Shown: positions 25,123 to 33,197, numbered from the stretch's first letter. The stretch is DNA of 64,000 bases from an uncultured Oscillibacter sp. (GCA_910588175.1 CAJUQQ010000007.1:1-64000); one strand, 5' to 3'. Notes: generated by a model from the sequence alone, not told the origin. Numbers and translations: made by a program.

Positions 25123-25534
25123 AGGCGGAGGGGCCCTCCCGGAACTTGGGTTCCGGGCCGTCCCGGTAGGGGTTATAGCGGGACTCGTTGCAGCCGAATT
25201 CCTGTAAAAAGCAGATACGGCCCTCTGGGTCCCAGCGGATGAGGGAGAGCCCGTCAAAGGGCTCCGTCCTGCCGTCGTTCATGCGGTTGCGGAAATGCCA
25301 CTGAACGATGGTTTGGTCCCCCTTGTGGAAAAATTGATGGATGTCCCATTGGAGGACGGTTCCCCGGGTGTTCCACTCCTGGAACCAGTGCCGGATGGTT
25401 TCCGCGCCGCGGTATTCCGGGCCCCAGCTCTCTATGTAAAGAGCGTCCTGAGAGAAGATTTCCAGGATGCCCAGGTCCGCCTTTTTCAGCCACATGTCAA
25501 ACCAGAGGCGGATGACGCGTTCTCTCGTTTCCAT
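25115..25534 (-). CDS. SnoaL/NTF2-like protein
   Basis: A 139-residue cone-shaped alpha+beta barrel protein of the SnoaL/NTF2-like type: RERVIRLWFDMWLKKADLGI at the start, YIESWGPEYRGAETIRHWFQEWN, then strands with IVQWHFRNRMND and ICFLQEFGC. Members include ketosteroid isomerase-like enzymes, cyclases and ligand-binding proteins, so the reaction cannot be named. It is a single gene; the downstream side carries a degenerate repeat. Confidence 0.75.
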   Translation of the reverse strand: METRERVIRLWFDMWLKKADLGILEIFSQDALYIESWGPEYRGAETIRHWFQEWNTRGTVLQWDIHQFFHKGDQTIVQWHFRNRMNDGRTEPFDGLSLIRWDPEGRICFLQEFGCNESRYNPYRDGPEPKFREGPSAWF

Positions 25535-25636
25535 AACGATTCCTCCCTTATGTAGTCAGGTTCAGCGCGGCGGACGGGCCTCTTCCGGAGGGCCGCCGGT
25601 TTTTAGAACCAGTATTTACAGCCGTTGCATAAGTTC

Positions 25637-26251
25637 TTACCGCAATTTCCGGATATCCAGCAGGTCCCGGACCACGTAGTCCGCCTTCCCGGCCCCGGCG
25701 GGGGCGTAGAGAACGCTGTGAACCCCGGCGTTTTTGGCGCAGTCCACGTCCAGAGTCCGGTCTCCCACGTAATAAACCCGGTCCTTTTCCAAATGGTGCG
25801 TTTCCATCAGGTAGAGCAGGGCGTCGGGGGCGGGCTTCCGGGGGAAGCCGTTGAGGCTGGAAACGACTTCCTTAAAAAAGCGGTCCAGCCCCAGATGCTC
25901 CAGCACCGGGGCAGTGGTGCTTCCCCGGTGGGTGTAGACATAGTGAGCGGCCCCCAGGGCGGCGGTTTCCTCCAGAATCTCCCGGGCGTGGGGCATGGCG
26001 GGAATCTCCAGATACCGTCCGCCGCTGATCTCCGAGTAGCGGCTTTTGATTTCCGGAAAGGGCCGTCCGGTTTCCGCCGCCGCGTAGCGCAGCACATCGC
26101 TGACGGAGCTCTTCTGGGCCCGGTGGCGAATCTCGGCCTCCTCCATGGGGACGTTCAGCTCCTCCAGCGTTTGGCGGAGGCTGGAGGCAATGACCCCGTA
26201 GGAGTCCAGCAGGGTCCCGTCCAGGTCCCAGATCAAGGCTTTGCCGTTCAT
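25637..26251 (-). CDS. HAD family hydrolase (phosphoglycolate phosphatase-like)
   Basis: A 204-residue HAD-IA phosphatase. The motifs are LIWDLDGTLLDS (motif I, nucleophile Asp), VYTHRG (motif II Thr), the KPAPDALLYLME lysine (motif III) and YYVGDRTLDVDCAKNAGV (motif IV). A helical cap lies between motifs I and II. The substrate is a small phosphate ester and is not identifiable. It is a single gene on the minus strand. Confidence 0.85.
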   Translation of the reverse strand: MNGKALIWDLDGTLLDSYGVIASSLRQTLEELNVPMEEAEIRHRAQKSSVSDVLRYAAAETGRPFPEIKSRYSEISGGRYLEIPAMPHAREILEETAALGAAHYVYTHRGSTTAPVLEHLGLDRFFKEVVSSLNGFPRKPAPDALLYLMETHHLEKDRVYYVGDRTLDVDCAKNAGVHSVLYAPAGAGKADYVVRDLLDIRKLR

Positions 26252-26390
26252 AGGCGGTTCCTCCCAAGATAAGATGAATTTCCGGGCTATTATAGCAGGT
26301 TCCGGGGCGGCTGTCCAGGGGGGAAAGGGGGCGTCCCTTGTAAGGAAAGTGTTGCTGGGATATAACTTCGGCAGTTTCTACAAAAGCACA

Positions 26391-26419
26391 TTGATATTAT
26401 GGAAACTATCCGCTATAAT
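26391..26419 (+). promoter_or_regulatory. promoter of the AT-rich DUF6144-like gene
   Basis: TTGATA (26391-26396), a 17-bp spacer and TATAAT (26414-26419), 34 bp before the start codon. Confidence 0.75.
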
Positions 26420-26453
26420 CAATTCGGCAAATTGGGATTTAAGGAGAAAGAAT

Positions 26454-27032
26454 ATGAAAAATTTTTCTATGCCAGAGCAAGTTTCTCCGACATTAGAAAT
26501 AGATGAGTTAATGAGGTTGAAACATAGTTTGGAAAAGAATGTATCAAGGGAAGTTGCAGAAAGCATAATAAAGGAAATTCCATTATCTATAAATTCAACA
26601 CCAGACATTCGAGCCGAGTGGGTAGAAAAGCTATCTGCTATTCTTGAAAATAGATTTGATAAAAAAACGGTAAAAAACATTCGCCAAGAGTGCTATTGTA
26701 ATGAAAATGGTAGGTTAGAAGATACAGCAAATAACTTGAAACAACTCTATCTCTCTTTGGATAAGGATTTGCATAGATTTGTCAATGCTTTGAATGAAAA
26801 TGGTGCCGGTTGGTTTATTAAAGATAATCAATTGTATACAAAAATGTTTTCTTGTGAATGTCCTATGTTAGAAAAAGCAAAAAATTCAAATTCATTAACA
26901 TGGTGTCACTGCACTGCTGGATATAACAAAAAATTATTTGAGATTGTTTTTGAAAAACCTGTCTATGTAGAAATTGTGCAAAGCATACGGCAAGGATTTG
27001 ATTTTTGCCTTTTAAGAATTACAGTTCAATAA
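26454..27032 (+). CDS. AT-rich acquired gene, DUF6144-like protein
   Basis: A 192-residue soluble protein. The second half has Cys-rich motifs: FSCECPMLEKA, TWCHCTAGYNKKLFE and VEIVQSIRQGFDFCLLRI. Together they resemble the DUF6144 family and, more distantly, small-molecule-binding domains that end in GxDxC. The gene is markedly AT-rich and uses AAA/ATT-type codons, unlike its GC-rich neighbours, so it was probably acquired recently. It has its own promoter and an AAGGAGA site. Function is unknown; the family call is from memory. Confidence 0.55.
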   Translation: MKNFSMPEQVSPTLEIDELMRLKHSLEKNVSREVAESIIKEIPLSINSTPDIRAEWVEKLSAILENRFDKKTVKNIRQECYCNENGRLEDTANNLKQLYLSLDKDLHRFVNALNENGAGWFIKDNQLYTKMFSCECPMLEKAKNSNSLTWCHCTAGYNKKLFEIVFEKPVYVEIVQSIRQGFDFCLLRITVQ

Positions 27033-27064
27033 ATTAAAATTTATCGGACAGTCATCCATCAACA

Positions 27065-27150
27065 GAGGATTGCCCGCTTTGGATATTTTGACGCGCGGTT
27101 TGACGAAGCGGCTTTTCGTAACACCAATCTGAAAAGGGATGAAGGGGGCG
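27065..27150. repeat. dispersed repeat, copy 2 (RFDEAAF type)
   Basis: GCGGTTTGACGAAGCGGCTT and CCAATCTGAAAAGGGA are shared with 23095-23190, which is in the other orientation. It lies just after the AT-rich gene and may mark its insertion site. Confidence 0.5.
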
Positions 27151-27187
27151 GACGTGTCCTCACGCGTATTTTATAGGAGAAAGAAGG

Positions 27188-27220
27188 CATATGGGCGGGC
27201 ACAGAGGCCCGCCCATGCGT
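27188..27220 (-). terminator. terminator of the TauE/SafE genes
   Basis: CATGGGCGGGC and GCCCGCCCATA pair on the minus strand, followed by a CTTCTTTCTCC tract, just after the stop codon at 27225. Confidence 0.6.
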
Positions 27221-27224
27221 GGAT

Positions 27225-27599
27225 TCAGGTTTCCGGTTTTTTCTTTTGGGGCCACACCAGACTGACCCCGGAGAGGAGCAGATACACCCCGAAGGGCTTC
27301 CGCAGGACCGCCACGTCCAGGCTGTTGGACACCCAGGCCCCCAGCAGGGCGGCGATCACCGCCGCGGGCACGGCGGCTTTCAGCGTGGGCTTGTCCAGAT
27401 AGCCGCCTTTGGCGTGGCAGACCAGGGCGCTGGCGGCGGTGGGGAGGAAGAACAGCAGGTTTACCCCCTGGGCCGTCCGCTGGTCCACCCCCAGGAAAAG
27501 GGTCATCACCAGCAGCAGCAGCGTCCCGCCGCCCACGCCCCAGGCGGAGATGACGCTGGCCCCCAGGCCGCAGAGAAAAGGCACAATCCAATCCGTCAC
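27225..27599 (-). CDS. TauE/SafE (TSUP) permease, second half
   Basis: A 124-residue membrane protein with about four helices. It starts GTG-TDWIVPFLCGLGASVISAWGVGGGTLLLL and has DQRTAQGVNLLFFLPTAASAL, the repeat unit of TSUP exporters. A normal TSUP protein of about 250 residues has two such units in one chain. Here each unit is a separate gene, and the GTG start overlaps the stop of the first half by four bases. The two products probably form a heterodimeric exporter of sulfite, sulfoacetate or another organic anion. Confidence 0.75.
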   Translation of the reverse strand: MTDWIVPFLCGLGASVISAWGVGGGTLLLLVMTLFLGVDQRTAQGVNLLFFLPTAASALVCHAKGGYLDKPTLKAAVPAAVIAALLGAWVSNSLDVAVLRKPFGVYLLLSGVSLVWPQKKKPET

Positions 27600-27949
27600 A
27601 GCAGATACTTCACCCCCGCGTAGAAGAGAAAGGCGGCGAACAGCCACTTTAAAAACTTGGTGGAAATCTTCCCGTAGAGCTTCCCGCCCAGCCAGCCGCC
27701 AATCAGCCCCCCGGCCAGATACGGCAGGGCTTCCATCAGGGATACGCCGCCTCTCCAGACATAAACCGCCGCCGACACCAGGCACACCGGGAAAATAACC
27801 CCCACACAGGTGGCGTAGAGCTTCCGCTGGCTCAAGTTTCCCCACCGGGACTGGATGGGCAGGAACACCATGCCCCCGCCGCCGCCGAACAAACCGTTGG
27901 CCAGACCCGCCGCCGCTCCCGCGATCCGGGCCGTCCAGGACTCCTTCAT
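27596..27949 (-). CDS. TauE/SafE (TSUP) permease, first half
   Basis: A 117-residue membrane protein with about four helices: AGAAAGLANGLFGGGGGMVFLP, then LYATCVGVIFPVCLVSAAVY and LAGGLIGGWLGGKLYGKIS. The G-rich first helix is the TSUP hallmark. It is half the usual length and is translationally coupled to a second half-gene. The ATG at 27949 follows GGGGAGG by eight bases. It is read as a subunit of a two-chain TSUP exporter. Confidence 0.75.
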   Translation of the reverse strand: MKESWTARIAGAAAGLANGLFGGGGGMVFLPIQSRWGNLSQRKLYATCVGVIFPVCLVSAAVYVWRGGVSLMEALPYLAGGLIGGWLGGKLYGKISTKFLKWLFAAFLFYAGVKYLL

Positions 27950-27974
27950 AGACGCCGCCTCCCCTCTCTATGTA

Positions 27975-27995
27975 CTCCCCGGCGGAGCCGGGGAG
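27975..27995. terminator. short GC hairpin downstream of the DUF1540 gene
   Basis: CTCCCCGGC and GCCGGGGAG pair around GGA. There is no T tract, so termination is uncertain; it may reduce read-through into the TSUP genes. Confidence 0.35.
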
Positions 27996-28000
27996 CGGGC

Positions 28001-28189
28001 TCATTTCAGCTTGAAGCTCTGGCAGTCGGTGCATTCCACCATGGTGGGATTGGTCTCGTGGGTGCCCACCTGGATGGTGCTCAGGCCGCAGTAGCCGGAG
28101 TCCTGGCAGTGGTTGGCGCAGTTGCTTACCGTGCATTTGATGCTCTGGTTGGGCGTGCAGGCGCAGCCTCCGTTGGTGCAGTTGGTCAT
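28001..28189 (-). CDS. DUF1540 domain protein
   Basis: A 62-residue protein with eight Cys (TNCTNGGCACTPN, IKCTVSNCANHC, YCGLSTIQVG and VECTDCQSF). This is the DUF1540 pattern, a small metal-binding domain common in spore formers. The ATG at 28189 is seven bases after GGGAGGA; the longer frame starting at 28219 lacks a site. It lies upstream of the TSUP half-genes on the same strand. The biological role is unknown. Confidence 0.8.
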   Translation of the reverse strand: MTNCTNGGCACTPNQSIKCTVSNCANHCQDSGYCGLSTIQVGTHETNPTMVECTDCQSFKLK

Positions 28190-28360
28190 GATCCGGTCCT
28201 CCCGCGTGAAGATTTTCATGCGCTGAGGGGGCGTCCCGTCGTTCCCCCCAGCGCGTGTTCGCGAAGAAAGGAGAGATCGTTCGGCCTCATCAGCGCCCTC
28301 CTAGTGTGCGCGGGGAAGCGAAGAGTATGCGCGGGAAAGGGCCGTGAAAATTTTGGCATC

Positions 28361-28392
28361 AAAAAACGGGACCGCCGTAAAGCGGTCCCGTG
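28361..28392 (-). terminator. terminator of the Cys/His-repeat gene
   Basis: On the minus strand ACGGGACCGCT and GCGGTCCCGT form a stem followed by TTTTTTGA. Confidence 0.85.
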
Positions 28393-28402
28393 TATGCGCG
28401 GT

Positions 28403-29089
28403 TCAGGCGGCGTGGCAGATGCCCTCGCAGAAGCCGGAGGGGTGGCGTCCGCCGCAGTAGGCGATTCCCCGGTGGCTGTGGAAGCCCTCGATGGCGCAGC
28501 CCTCCACAGTGCAGAGCGCCCGGCAGGTGCCGTCGCAGAAGCCGTCCAGGTGGCAGTAGCCGCAGGCGAGCGTGCCGTTGTGGTCATGCCGCCCCTCGAT
28601 CGTGCAGCCGTCTACGGTGCAAAGCGCCCGGCAGCGGCCGTCACAGAAGCCGTTCTGGTGGGGATAGCCGCAGTAGGTGGCGCCGTTGTGGACGTGCCGC
28701 CCGTCGATGGGGCAGTTGGGAACGGGGCAGAGCTCCCGGCAGGCACCGTCGCAAAAGCCGTTTTCATGGGGATAGCCGCAGTAGGTGACGCCGCTGTGGG
28801 TGTGCCGCCCGGTTTCAGGACAGCCCTCCAGCGCGCAGAGCGCCCGGCAGTTGTTGTCGCAGACGCCGCTCTCGTGGGGGTAGCCGCAGTAGGTGACGCC
28901 GTTGTGGGTATGCCGCCCGGCAATGGCGCAGCCCTCTACCTGGCAGACCGTGACGGCGGCGGGGCGGGAGGGAAGGGAAGGGCGGACCGAGGGCTGCCCG
29001 TGACAGCCGCCGTGATGGCCGTGGGCGGAAACCGGCAGCGTCAGCAGCGCCAGGGTCAGAACGCAGAGAAGAAGCTTTTTGAGTTTCAT
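28403..29089 (-). CDS. secreted Cys/His-rich tandem-repeat protein
   Basis: A 228-residue protein with a signal peptide (about residues 1-22, ending PVSAHG) and a His-rich start. Five tandem repeats of about 36 residues follow. Each has the pattern CxxxGCxxxGRHxHNG, then TYCGYPHxxGFCDGxCRALC. Every unit has six or seven Cys and several His, so it is probably a chain of small metal-binding or disulfide-bonded modules outside the cell. I do not recognise a named family. The gene has a clear terminator and stands alone. Confidence 0.7.
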   Translation of the reverse strand: MKLKKLLLCVLTLALLTLPVSAHGHHGGCHGQPSVRPSLPSRPAAVTVCQVEGCAIAGRHTHNGVTYCGYPHESGVCDNNCRALCALEGCPETGRHTHSGVTYCGYPHENGFCDGACRELCPVPNCPIDGRHVHNGATYCGYPHQNGFCDGRCRALCTVDGCTIEGRHDHNGTLACGYCHLDGFCDGTCRALCTVEGCAIEGFHSHRGIAYCGGRHPSGFCEGICHAA

Positions 29090-29374
29090 GGAAGAGACCT
29101 CCTGAAAAGAGATATTCTATAACATAGGATAGCACAGCCGCGGGGGATTGGCAAGAGCTTCCTTGTTCAAAAATCCTTCAAACTTCTTTCAGTAATTTTT
29201 AAGGTCTTCCGTCTATACTAAGCCCATCAAGCCGGGGATGACCAAACCGGAAGCCGCGGTATTCCATAGAATTCAAAAACCAGACAATACCAGTTCACAC
29301 GTTCGACATGAATTCCTGTTATCTTAGCTTCTAAGAAAGGAAGAAACGGGATACATAATAAGGAGGAACGCATT
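29090..29374. other. intergenic region between divergent genes
   Basis: This 285-bp gap must hold the promoters of the Cys/His-repeat gene and of the HtrA gene. Only a TATACT (29214-29219) is a good -10 candidate for the plus side, with no matching -35, which would suit an activator or alternative sigma factor. No gene is seen. Confidence 0.4.
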
Positions 29375-30748
29375 ATGTATAACGACGAGAAAAATCTGTA
29401 CCACTACACCTACCGCAAGGACGGCGCGGAGCCCACGCTGGGGGAGACCCTCCACGCCGCCGGCGGACAGTCCGGCCCCCGGGGCCCCGAATGGGAGGAA
29501 AAGCCCGTGAAGAAGAATCGCCTCGGCTTGAAAATCACCGCCCTGGCGCTGAGCTGCGCGCTGCTTGGCGGCGCGGCGGGAGGCGGAGCCGTATGGGCCG
29601 CCACCCGGGCAGTCCAGAACGAGAGCGAGATCAACGTCTCCAGCCGCCCCGTTACCCAAGTGGCCCTGCGCAGTGTGGACGGCAAAACCCAGCTGAGCGA
29701 CGCGGAGATTTACGCCGCCAATGTGAACAGCGTGGTGTCCATCCGCACCTCCGCCACCGCCGGGTACAATTTCCTGGGCCAGCCGGTGCAGACGGCCTCC
29801 GCCGGGTCCGGCTTCGTGATGAGCAAGGACGGCTATATCCTCACCAACTACCACGTGGTGAAGGGCGCGGAAACCGTGACGGTCACCATGTACAACGGAG
29901 ATGAATACAACGCCACCTACATCGGAGGCGAAGAGGACTACGACATCGCCGTAATCAAGGTGGAGGCCCAGGAGCTCCAGTCCGTCACCCTGGGGGACAG
30001 CAGCACGCTGAATGTGGGAGACCACGTACTGGCCATCGGCAACCCCCTGGGTGAGCTGACCTTCTCCATGAGCGGCGGCATGGTCTCCTGCGTGGACCGG
30101 GCCATCAACGTGGACGGCACCCCCTTTAATATGATCCAGACCGACGCGTCCATCAACCCCGGCAACTCCGGCGGGCCTCTCTTCAACCAGTACGGCGAGG
30201 TGGTGGGCATCGTCTCCGCCAAATACTCGCAGTCCTCCAATGGCACCACTGTGGAGGGCCTGGGTTTCGCGATTCCCATGAACGACGTGTTCTCCATGGT
30301 AAAGGACATCATGACCAACGGTTATGTCTCCAACCGGGCCTATCTCGGCGTCACGCCCCAGACCATGAACGAGAGCTGGGCGGCTCAGTACCACTATGAC
30401 GTTACCGCCGGTGTCTTCATTACCTACGTGGAGCCGGACAGCGCCGCCGACAAGGCGGGACTGAAAATGGGCGACGTGATTACCAAAGTGGACGGCACGG
30501 AGATTAAAACGGTGGAGGACCTGAATCTGGCGAAGAAGAAGTATTCCGCCGGAGACACCGCCACTCTGGAGATCTACCGCCCCGACGGCACCGTCACCGT
30601 GGAGATCACCTGGGGCGCGGCCCCCAAGGAGGAGCAGACGCAGCAGCAGGAGCCGGTTCAGCAGAAGCCCAACAATTGGAGCGACGGCTACAGCGGAGGA
30701 AACGGAAATGTGGATCCCTTTGATATGTTCCGTTACTTCTTTGGTTAA
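29375..30748 (+). CDS. HtrA/DegP-type membrane-anchored serine protease
   Basis: A 457-residue protease. Residues 1-48 are cytoplasmic, one membrane helix spans about 50-75, and the trypsin-like domain follows with His160 (TNYHVV), Asp190 (DYDIAVI) and Ser265 (NPGNSGGPLF). A single PDZ domain lies at about 335-430 (DSAADKAGLKMGDVITKVDG), and the C-terminal tail is rich in Gln and Gly. It degrades or refolds misfolded exported proteins at the cell surface. AAGGAGGAACGC precedes the ATG. Confidence 0.95.
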   Translation: MYNDEKNLYHYTYRKDGAEPTLGETLHAAGGQSGPRGPEWEEKPVKKNRLGLKITALALSCALLGGAAGGGAVWAATRAVQNESEINVSSRPVTQVALRSVDGKTQLSDAEIYAANVNSVVSIRTSATAGYNFLGQPVQTASAGSGFVMSKDGYILTNYHVVKGAETVTVTMYNGDEYNATYIGGEEDYDIAVIKVEAQELQSVTLGDSSTLNVGDHVLAIGNPLGELTFSMSGGMVSCVDRAINVDGTPFNMIQTDASINPGNSGGPLFNQYGEVVGIVSAKYSQSSNGTTVEGLGFAIPMNDVFSMVKDIMTNGYVSNRAYLGVTPQTMNESWAAQYHYDVTAGVFITYVEPDSAADKAGLKMGDVITKVDGTEIKTVEDLNLAKKKYSAGDTATLEIYRPDGTVTVEITWGAAPKEEQTQQQEPVQQKPNNWSDGYSGGNGNVDPFDMFRYFFG

Positions 30749-30961
30749 GCAAAAGACCGAGGCCGCGGGGCGGCACAAACGGTTTATTCCTCTTCGGACC
30801 GGCGGACGCAGGCGCGTCTGAGGCCGGTGCGCCCGAAGGCGGCTTCGCGGCAAGAGCTGCGGCAGGGCAAAAAAGCCGCTATGCGGCGGGCGGGGAGAGG
30901 TCTATATAGATGAAGCAGGCGGAGCACCCGCCAAAATGGCGAGAGACGCCATATAAAAGCA

Positions 30962-30999
30962 CCACGCGGGAGGGCCGGATATCCGGCCCTCCCGCGTGG
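30962..30999. terminator. long perfect GC palindrome, probable bidirectional terminator
   Basis: CCACGCGGGAGGGCCGGAT and its exact complement form an uninterrupted palindrome of 38 bp between the htrA-like gene and the convergent pentapeptide gene. T-rich bases flank it only weakly. The rest of the 285-bp gap (30749-31033) has no gene but several GC-rich inverted repeats. Confidence 0.6.
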
Positions 31000-31033
31000 T
31001 TTAGAACCTGCCTTTAACGGGTAGCCCTTGTTC

Positions 31034-31645
31034 TCAGTTTTCTACCTCAATGCCCAGAATGCGGGCCACTACCGCCGCCTGGGAGGCGTGGATTTTCGCG
31101 CCCCGGAGCTCCTGGCAGGAGGCGGAGAGGGTCACGCCGTCCAGGGCGCAGCCGGAGAGGTCCACCCCTTTCAAGGCCGCCCGGAAAAGGTCCGCCCCTT
31201 GAAAGACGGCGTTTTTCAGGGCGGTCTTTACCACCCGGAGCTCCTGGCAGGCGCTCTCCGTCAGGTCGCAGTCCGTCAGGGTGCAGCGTTCCCACAAAGC
31301 GCCGTTGAAGTTGGCGTAGCGCAGGCGGAGCCGGTCCAGAACGCAGTCCTTCAGCCGGGCCTTACGGAAATCCCCGCCCTCAGCTTTGCAGCCGGAAAGG
31401 GAGGAGTCCTTCCAAAAGCTGGAGGCGAAGCGGCAGCCGGCGAAGGCGCAGCCCTCAAACGCGCAGTTGTAAAAGGCGGCGGCGCTGAGGTCGCAGCCGG
31501 TGAATTGGCAGTGGTCAAAGCGGACCTGCCGGAACGTGAGATCGGAGAGGTCCAGGTTTTCCGCTGTCTCCCGGGCGAAGCTCCGGCCTGCCAGCTGTTC
31601 CCCCTCCTCCCGGGCGGAGAGGAGGGCGGATGTCAAAGTATTCAT
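31034..31645 (-). CDS. pentapeptide repeat protein
   Basis: A 203-residue protein made of A(D/N)LxX-type pentapeptides from about residue 30 on (LDLSDLTFRQVRFDHCQF, CDLSAAAFYNCAF and so on), which predicts a right-handed quadrilateral beta helix. Cys is frequent at repeat positions. Some such proteins mimic DNA and protect gyrase (Qnr-like), but most have unknown roles; no gyrase link is visible. I chose the ATG at 31645 rather than a GTG at 31654. Confidence 0.8.
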   Translation of the reverse strand: MNTLTSALLSAREEGEQLAGRSFARETAENLDLSDLTFRQVRFDHCQFTGCDLSAAAFYNCAFEGCAFAGCRFASSFWKDSSLSGCKAEGGDFRKARLKDCVLDRLRLRYANFNGALWERCTLTDCDLTESACQELRVVKTALKNAVFQGADLFRAALKGVDLSGCALDGVTLSASCQELRGAKIHASQAAVVARILGIEVEN

Positions 31646-31734
31646 GGCGATCACCCTATTTTGTCGTTGTCGCTTTGGCCCGGCGTATGACCGGAGCGCC
31701 AGAGCGCGTGGAGGTACTTTTGACGGTGCTGCGT

Positions 31735-32394
31735 TCAGGACTCCCGCCTCGCGCTGGCCGGGGACGCTGCTAAAAGCAGCTCCTCAAAACTCTTAATATA
31801 CACGTCGCAGTAGGCCCGCATCTCCTCCTCATCCTGGGCGAAGAGCGCGTCGTGGACTCCCACCACCCGCATCCTGGCGGCCCGGGCCCCCTGGCAGGCG
31901 GCCAGACTGTCGTCGAAGACGGTGCAGTCCTCCGGCCGGACTCCGGCGGCCTTGGCGGCGGCCTGCCAGATGTCCGGCTTCCGCTTCTCCAGCCCCAACT
32001 CCTGGGCGAAGGTCACCCGCTCGAAGTATTTCTCCAGCCCCAGGGACTCCAGGGCCGTGTGGCAGTGCTCCGGCACGCTGGAGGTCACCACGGCCATCCG
32101 CCGCCCCTCCGCCTTGCACTGGCGCAGATAGGCCCGGACGCCGGGCTTCACCGGCACGCGGGCGTAGGAGTCCGCCGCCAGCTCCATCCACTCGGCGATG
32201 ATGGCCTCGCAGGATTCCGGCAGTTTGCAGAACTCCTTGGTAAACACCGCCGCCATGGGCAGAGGCACGTGGGCCACGCCCTCGTAATAGGCGTGGGTGT
32301 ACTTCATCCCCCGGCGGGCCAGGAACTCCCGGTCCACCTTCTTCCACACGCCGTTGGAGTCGGTCAGCACACCGTCCATATCAAAGAGAAACAT
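31735..32394 (-). CDS. HAD-IA family hydrolase (beta-phosphoglucomutase-like)
   Basis: A 219-residue HAD enzyme with MFLFDMDGVLTDS (motif I), VVTSSVPEH (motif II), the lysine in LEKRKPDIW (motif III) and CTVFDDSLAACQGARAA (motif IV, with DD). A helical C1 cap lies at about residues 20-90. Family members are phosphatases or phosphoglucomutases of sugar phosphates. It is 15 bp from the upstream glycosylase gene, so the two are probably one transcript. Confidence 0.85.
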   Translation of the reverse strand: MFLFDMDGVLTDSNGVWKKVDREFLARRGMKYTHAYYEGVAHVPLPMAAVFTKEFCKLPESCEAIIAEWMELAADSYARVPVKPGVRAYLRQCKAEGRRMAVVTSSVPEHCHTALESLGLEKYFERVTFAQELGLEKRKPDIWQAAAKAAGVRPEDCTVFDDSLAACQGARAARMRVVGVHDALFAQDEEEMRAYCDVYIKSFEELLLAASPASARRES

Positions 32395-32409
32395 CCGTCG
32401 AATCCTCCT

Positions 32410-33021
32410 TTATACCAGCCGGAAACGCCAGGGGAAATCCCGGGCCTCCTCCGCGTAGTCCACTCCGATCCGGGGACCGGTGAGAATGGTTTCCCGCTCC
32501 GGAACGGGGAAGGGGGGCAGGCCCGCGTCCTCCGGCGCGTCGCAGAGAAACAGTGTGTCCCCCGTCAGGTCCAGGCCGTTCTCCGCCCGGGTCAGGGCCA
32601 TGGCCTGGCAGACCTTGCCGGGGCCGTTGAGCGCGTTCTTCTTCCGGTATGGGGTCAGGGGCTTGTCTCCGTAGCGAAGGCGGGTCATGGTCTCCGCTCC
32701 CGCCACGGGCTCGATGGCCCGAAGCAGCACGGCGGCGGGTTCTCCCTCTGGCTCCGTGACGAAGTTCAGGCAGTGATACATGCCGTAGATGAGGTAGATA
32801 TAGGCCGTCCCCGGCCGGGAGAAGAGGGTTTCCGTCCGGGCGGTCCGGAGGTAGTGATAGGCATGGCAGGCCTTGTCGCAGCGGCCCACATAGGCCTCGG
32901 TCTCCACAACGCGCCCCGCCAGCGTTTCGCCGTCCAGGCGGCGGACCAGATATTTGCCCAGAAGCCGCCGGGCGGCCTCCAGCGTATCCTGCGCGTAGAA
33001 TTCCCGGGAAAGCCTTGCCAT
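32410..33021 (-). CDS. DNA-3-methyladenine glycosylase (AAG/MPG type)
   Basis: A 203-residue AAG-family glycosylase. Visible are FYAQDTLEAARRLLGKYLV, VVETEAYVG with the catalytic Glu, RTETLFSRPGTAYIYLIYGMY with the intercalating Tyr region, KKNALNGPGKVCQAM and GPRIGVDYAEEARDFPWRF. It removes alkylated purines and hypoxanthine from DNA in base excision repair. Length is normal. It is the first gene of a two-gene operon with a HAD hydrolase. Confidence 0.95.
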   Translation of the reverse strand: MARLSREFYAQDTLEAARRLLGKYLVRRLDGETLAGRVVETEAYVGRCDKACHAYHYLRTARTETLFSRPGTAYIYLIYGMYHCLNFVTEPEGEPAAVLLRAIEPVAGAETMTRLRYGDKPLTPYRKKNALNGPGKVCQAMALTRAENGLDLTGDTLFLCDAPEDAGLPPFPVPERETILTGPRIGVDYAEEARDFPWRFRLV

Positions 33022-33076
33022 TTCCTCACCTCGGTGTTAGAATACTATTTTGCGCGGCCTGAGCCGCGGAACAACG

Positions 33077-33165
33077 CTACAGCAATCTTCCAAAATACGG
33101 ACAGCGGTCCGGCGGACACAGGCGGCGCATGGCCGCGTCTTCCTCATTTCTGAAGATTGCTATAG
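33077..33165. repeat. short inverted-repeat-ended element
   Basis: CTACAGCAATCTTC (33077-33090) and GAAGATTGCTATAG (33152-33165) are inverted with one mismatch and bound an 89-bp non-coding segment between divergent genes. The ends differ from the TAAGARCCTGT family. Confidence 0.45.
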
Positions 33166-33197
33166 TATAACACAGAAGAGAACATGGAGCAAGGAAA

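Noticed and set aside
28403..29089. Regular DNA repeats that could be taken for a CRISPR array
   Set aside because: The period of about 108 bp is a multiple of three, the whole stretch is one open frame with a signal peptide, and the repeats vary at third codon positions. It is a repeat protein.
30749..31033. A structured RNA between the HtrA and pentapeptide genes
   Set aside because: Several GC-rich hairpins are present, but no promoter or known RNA landmarks, and the long palindrome is adequately explained as a terminator.
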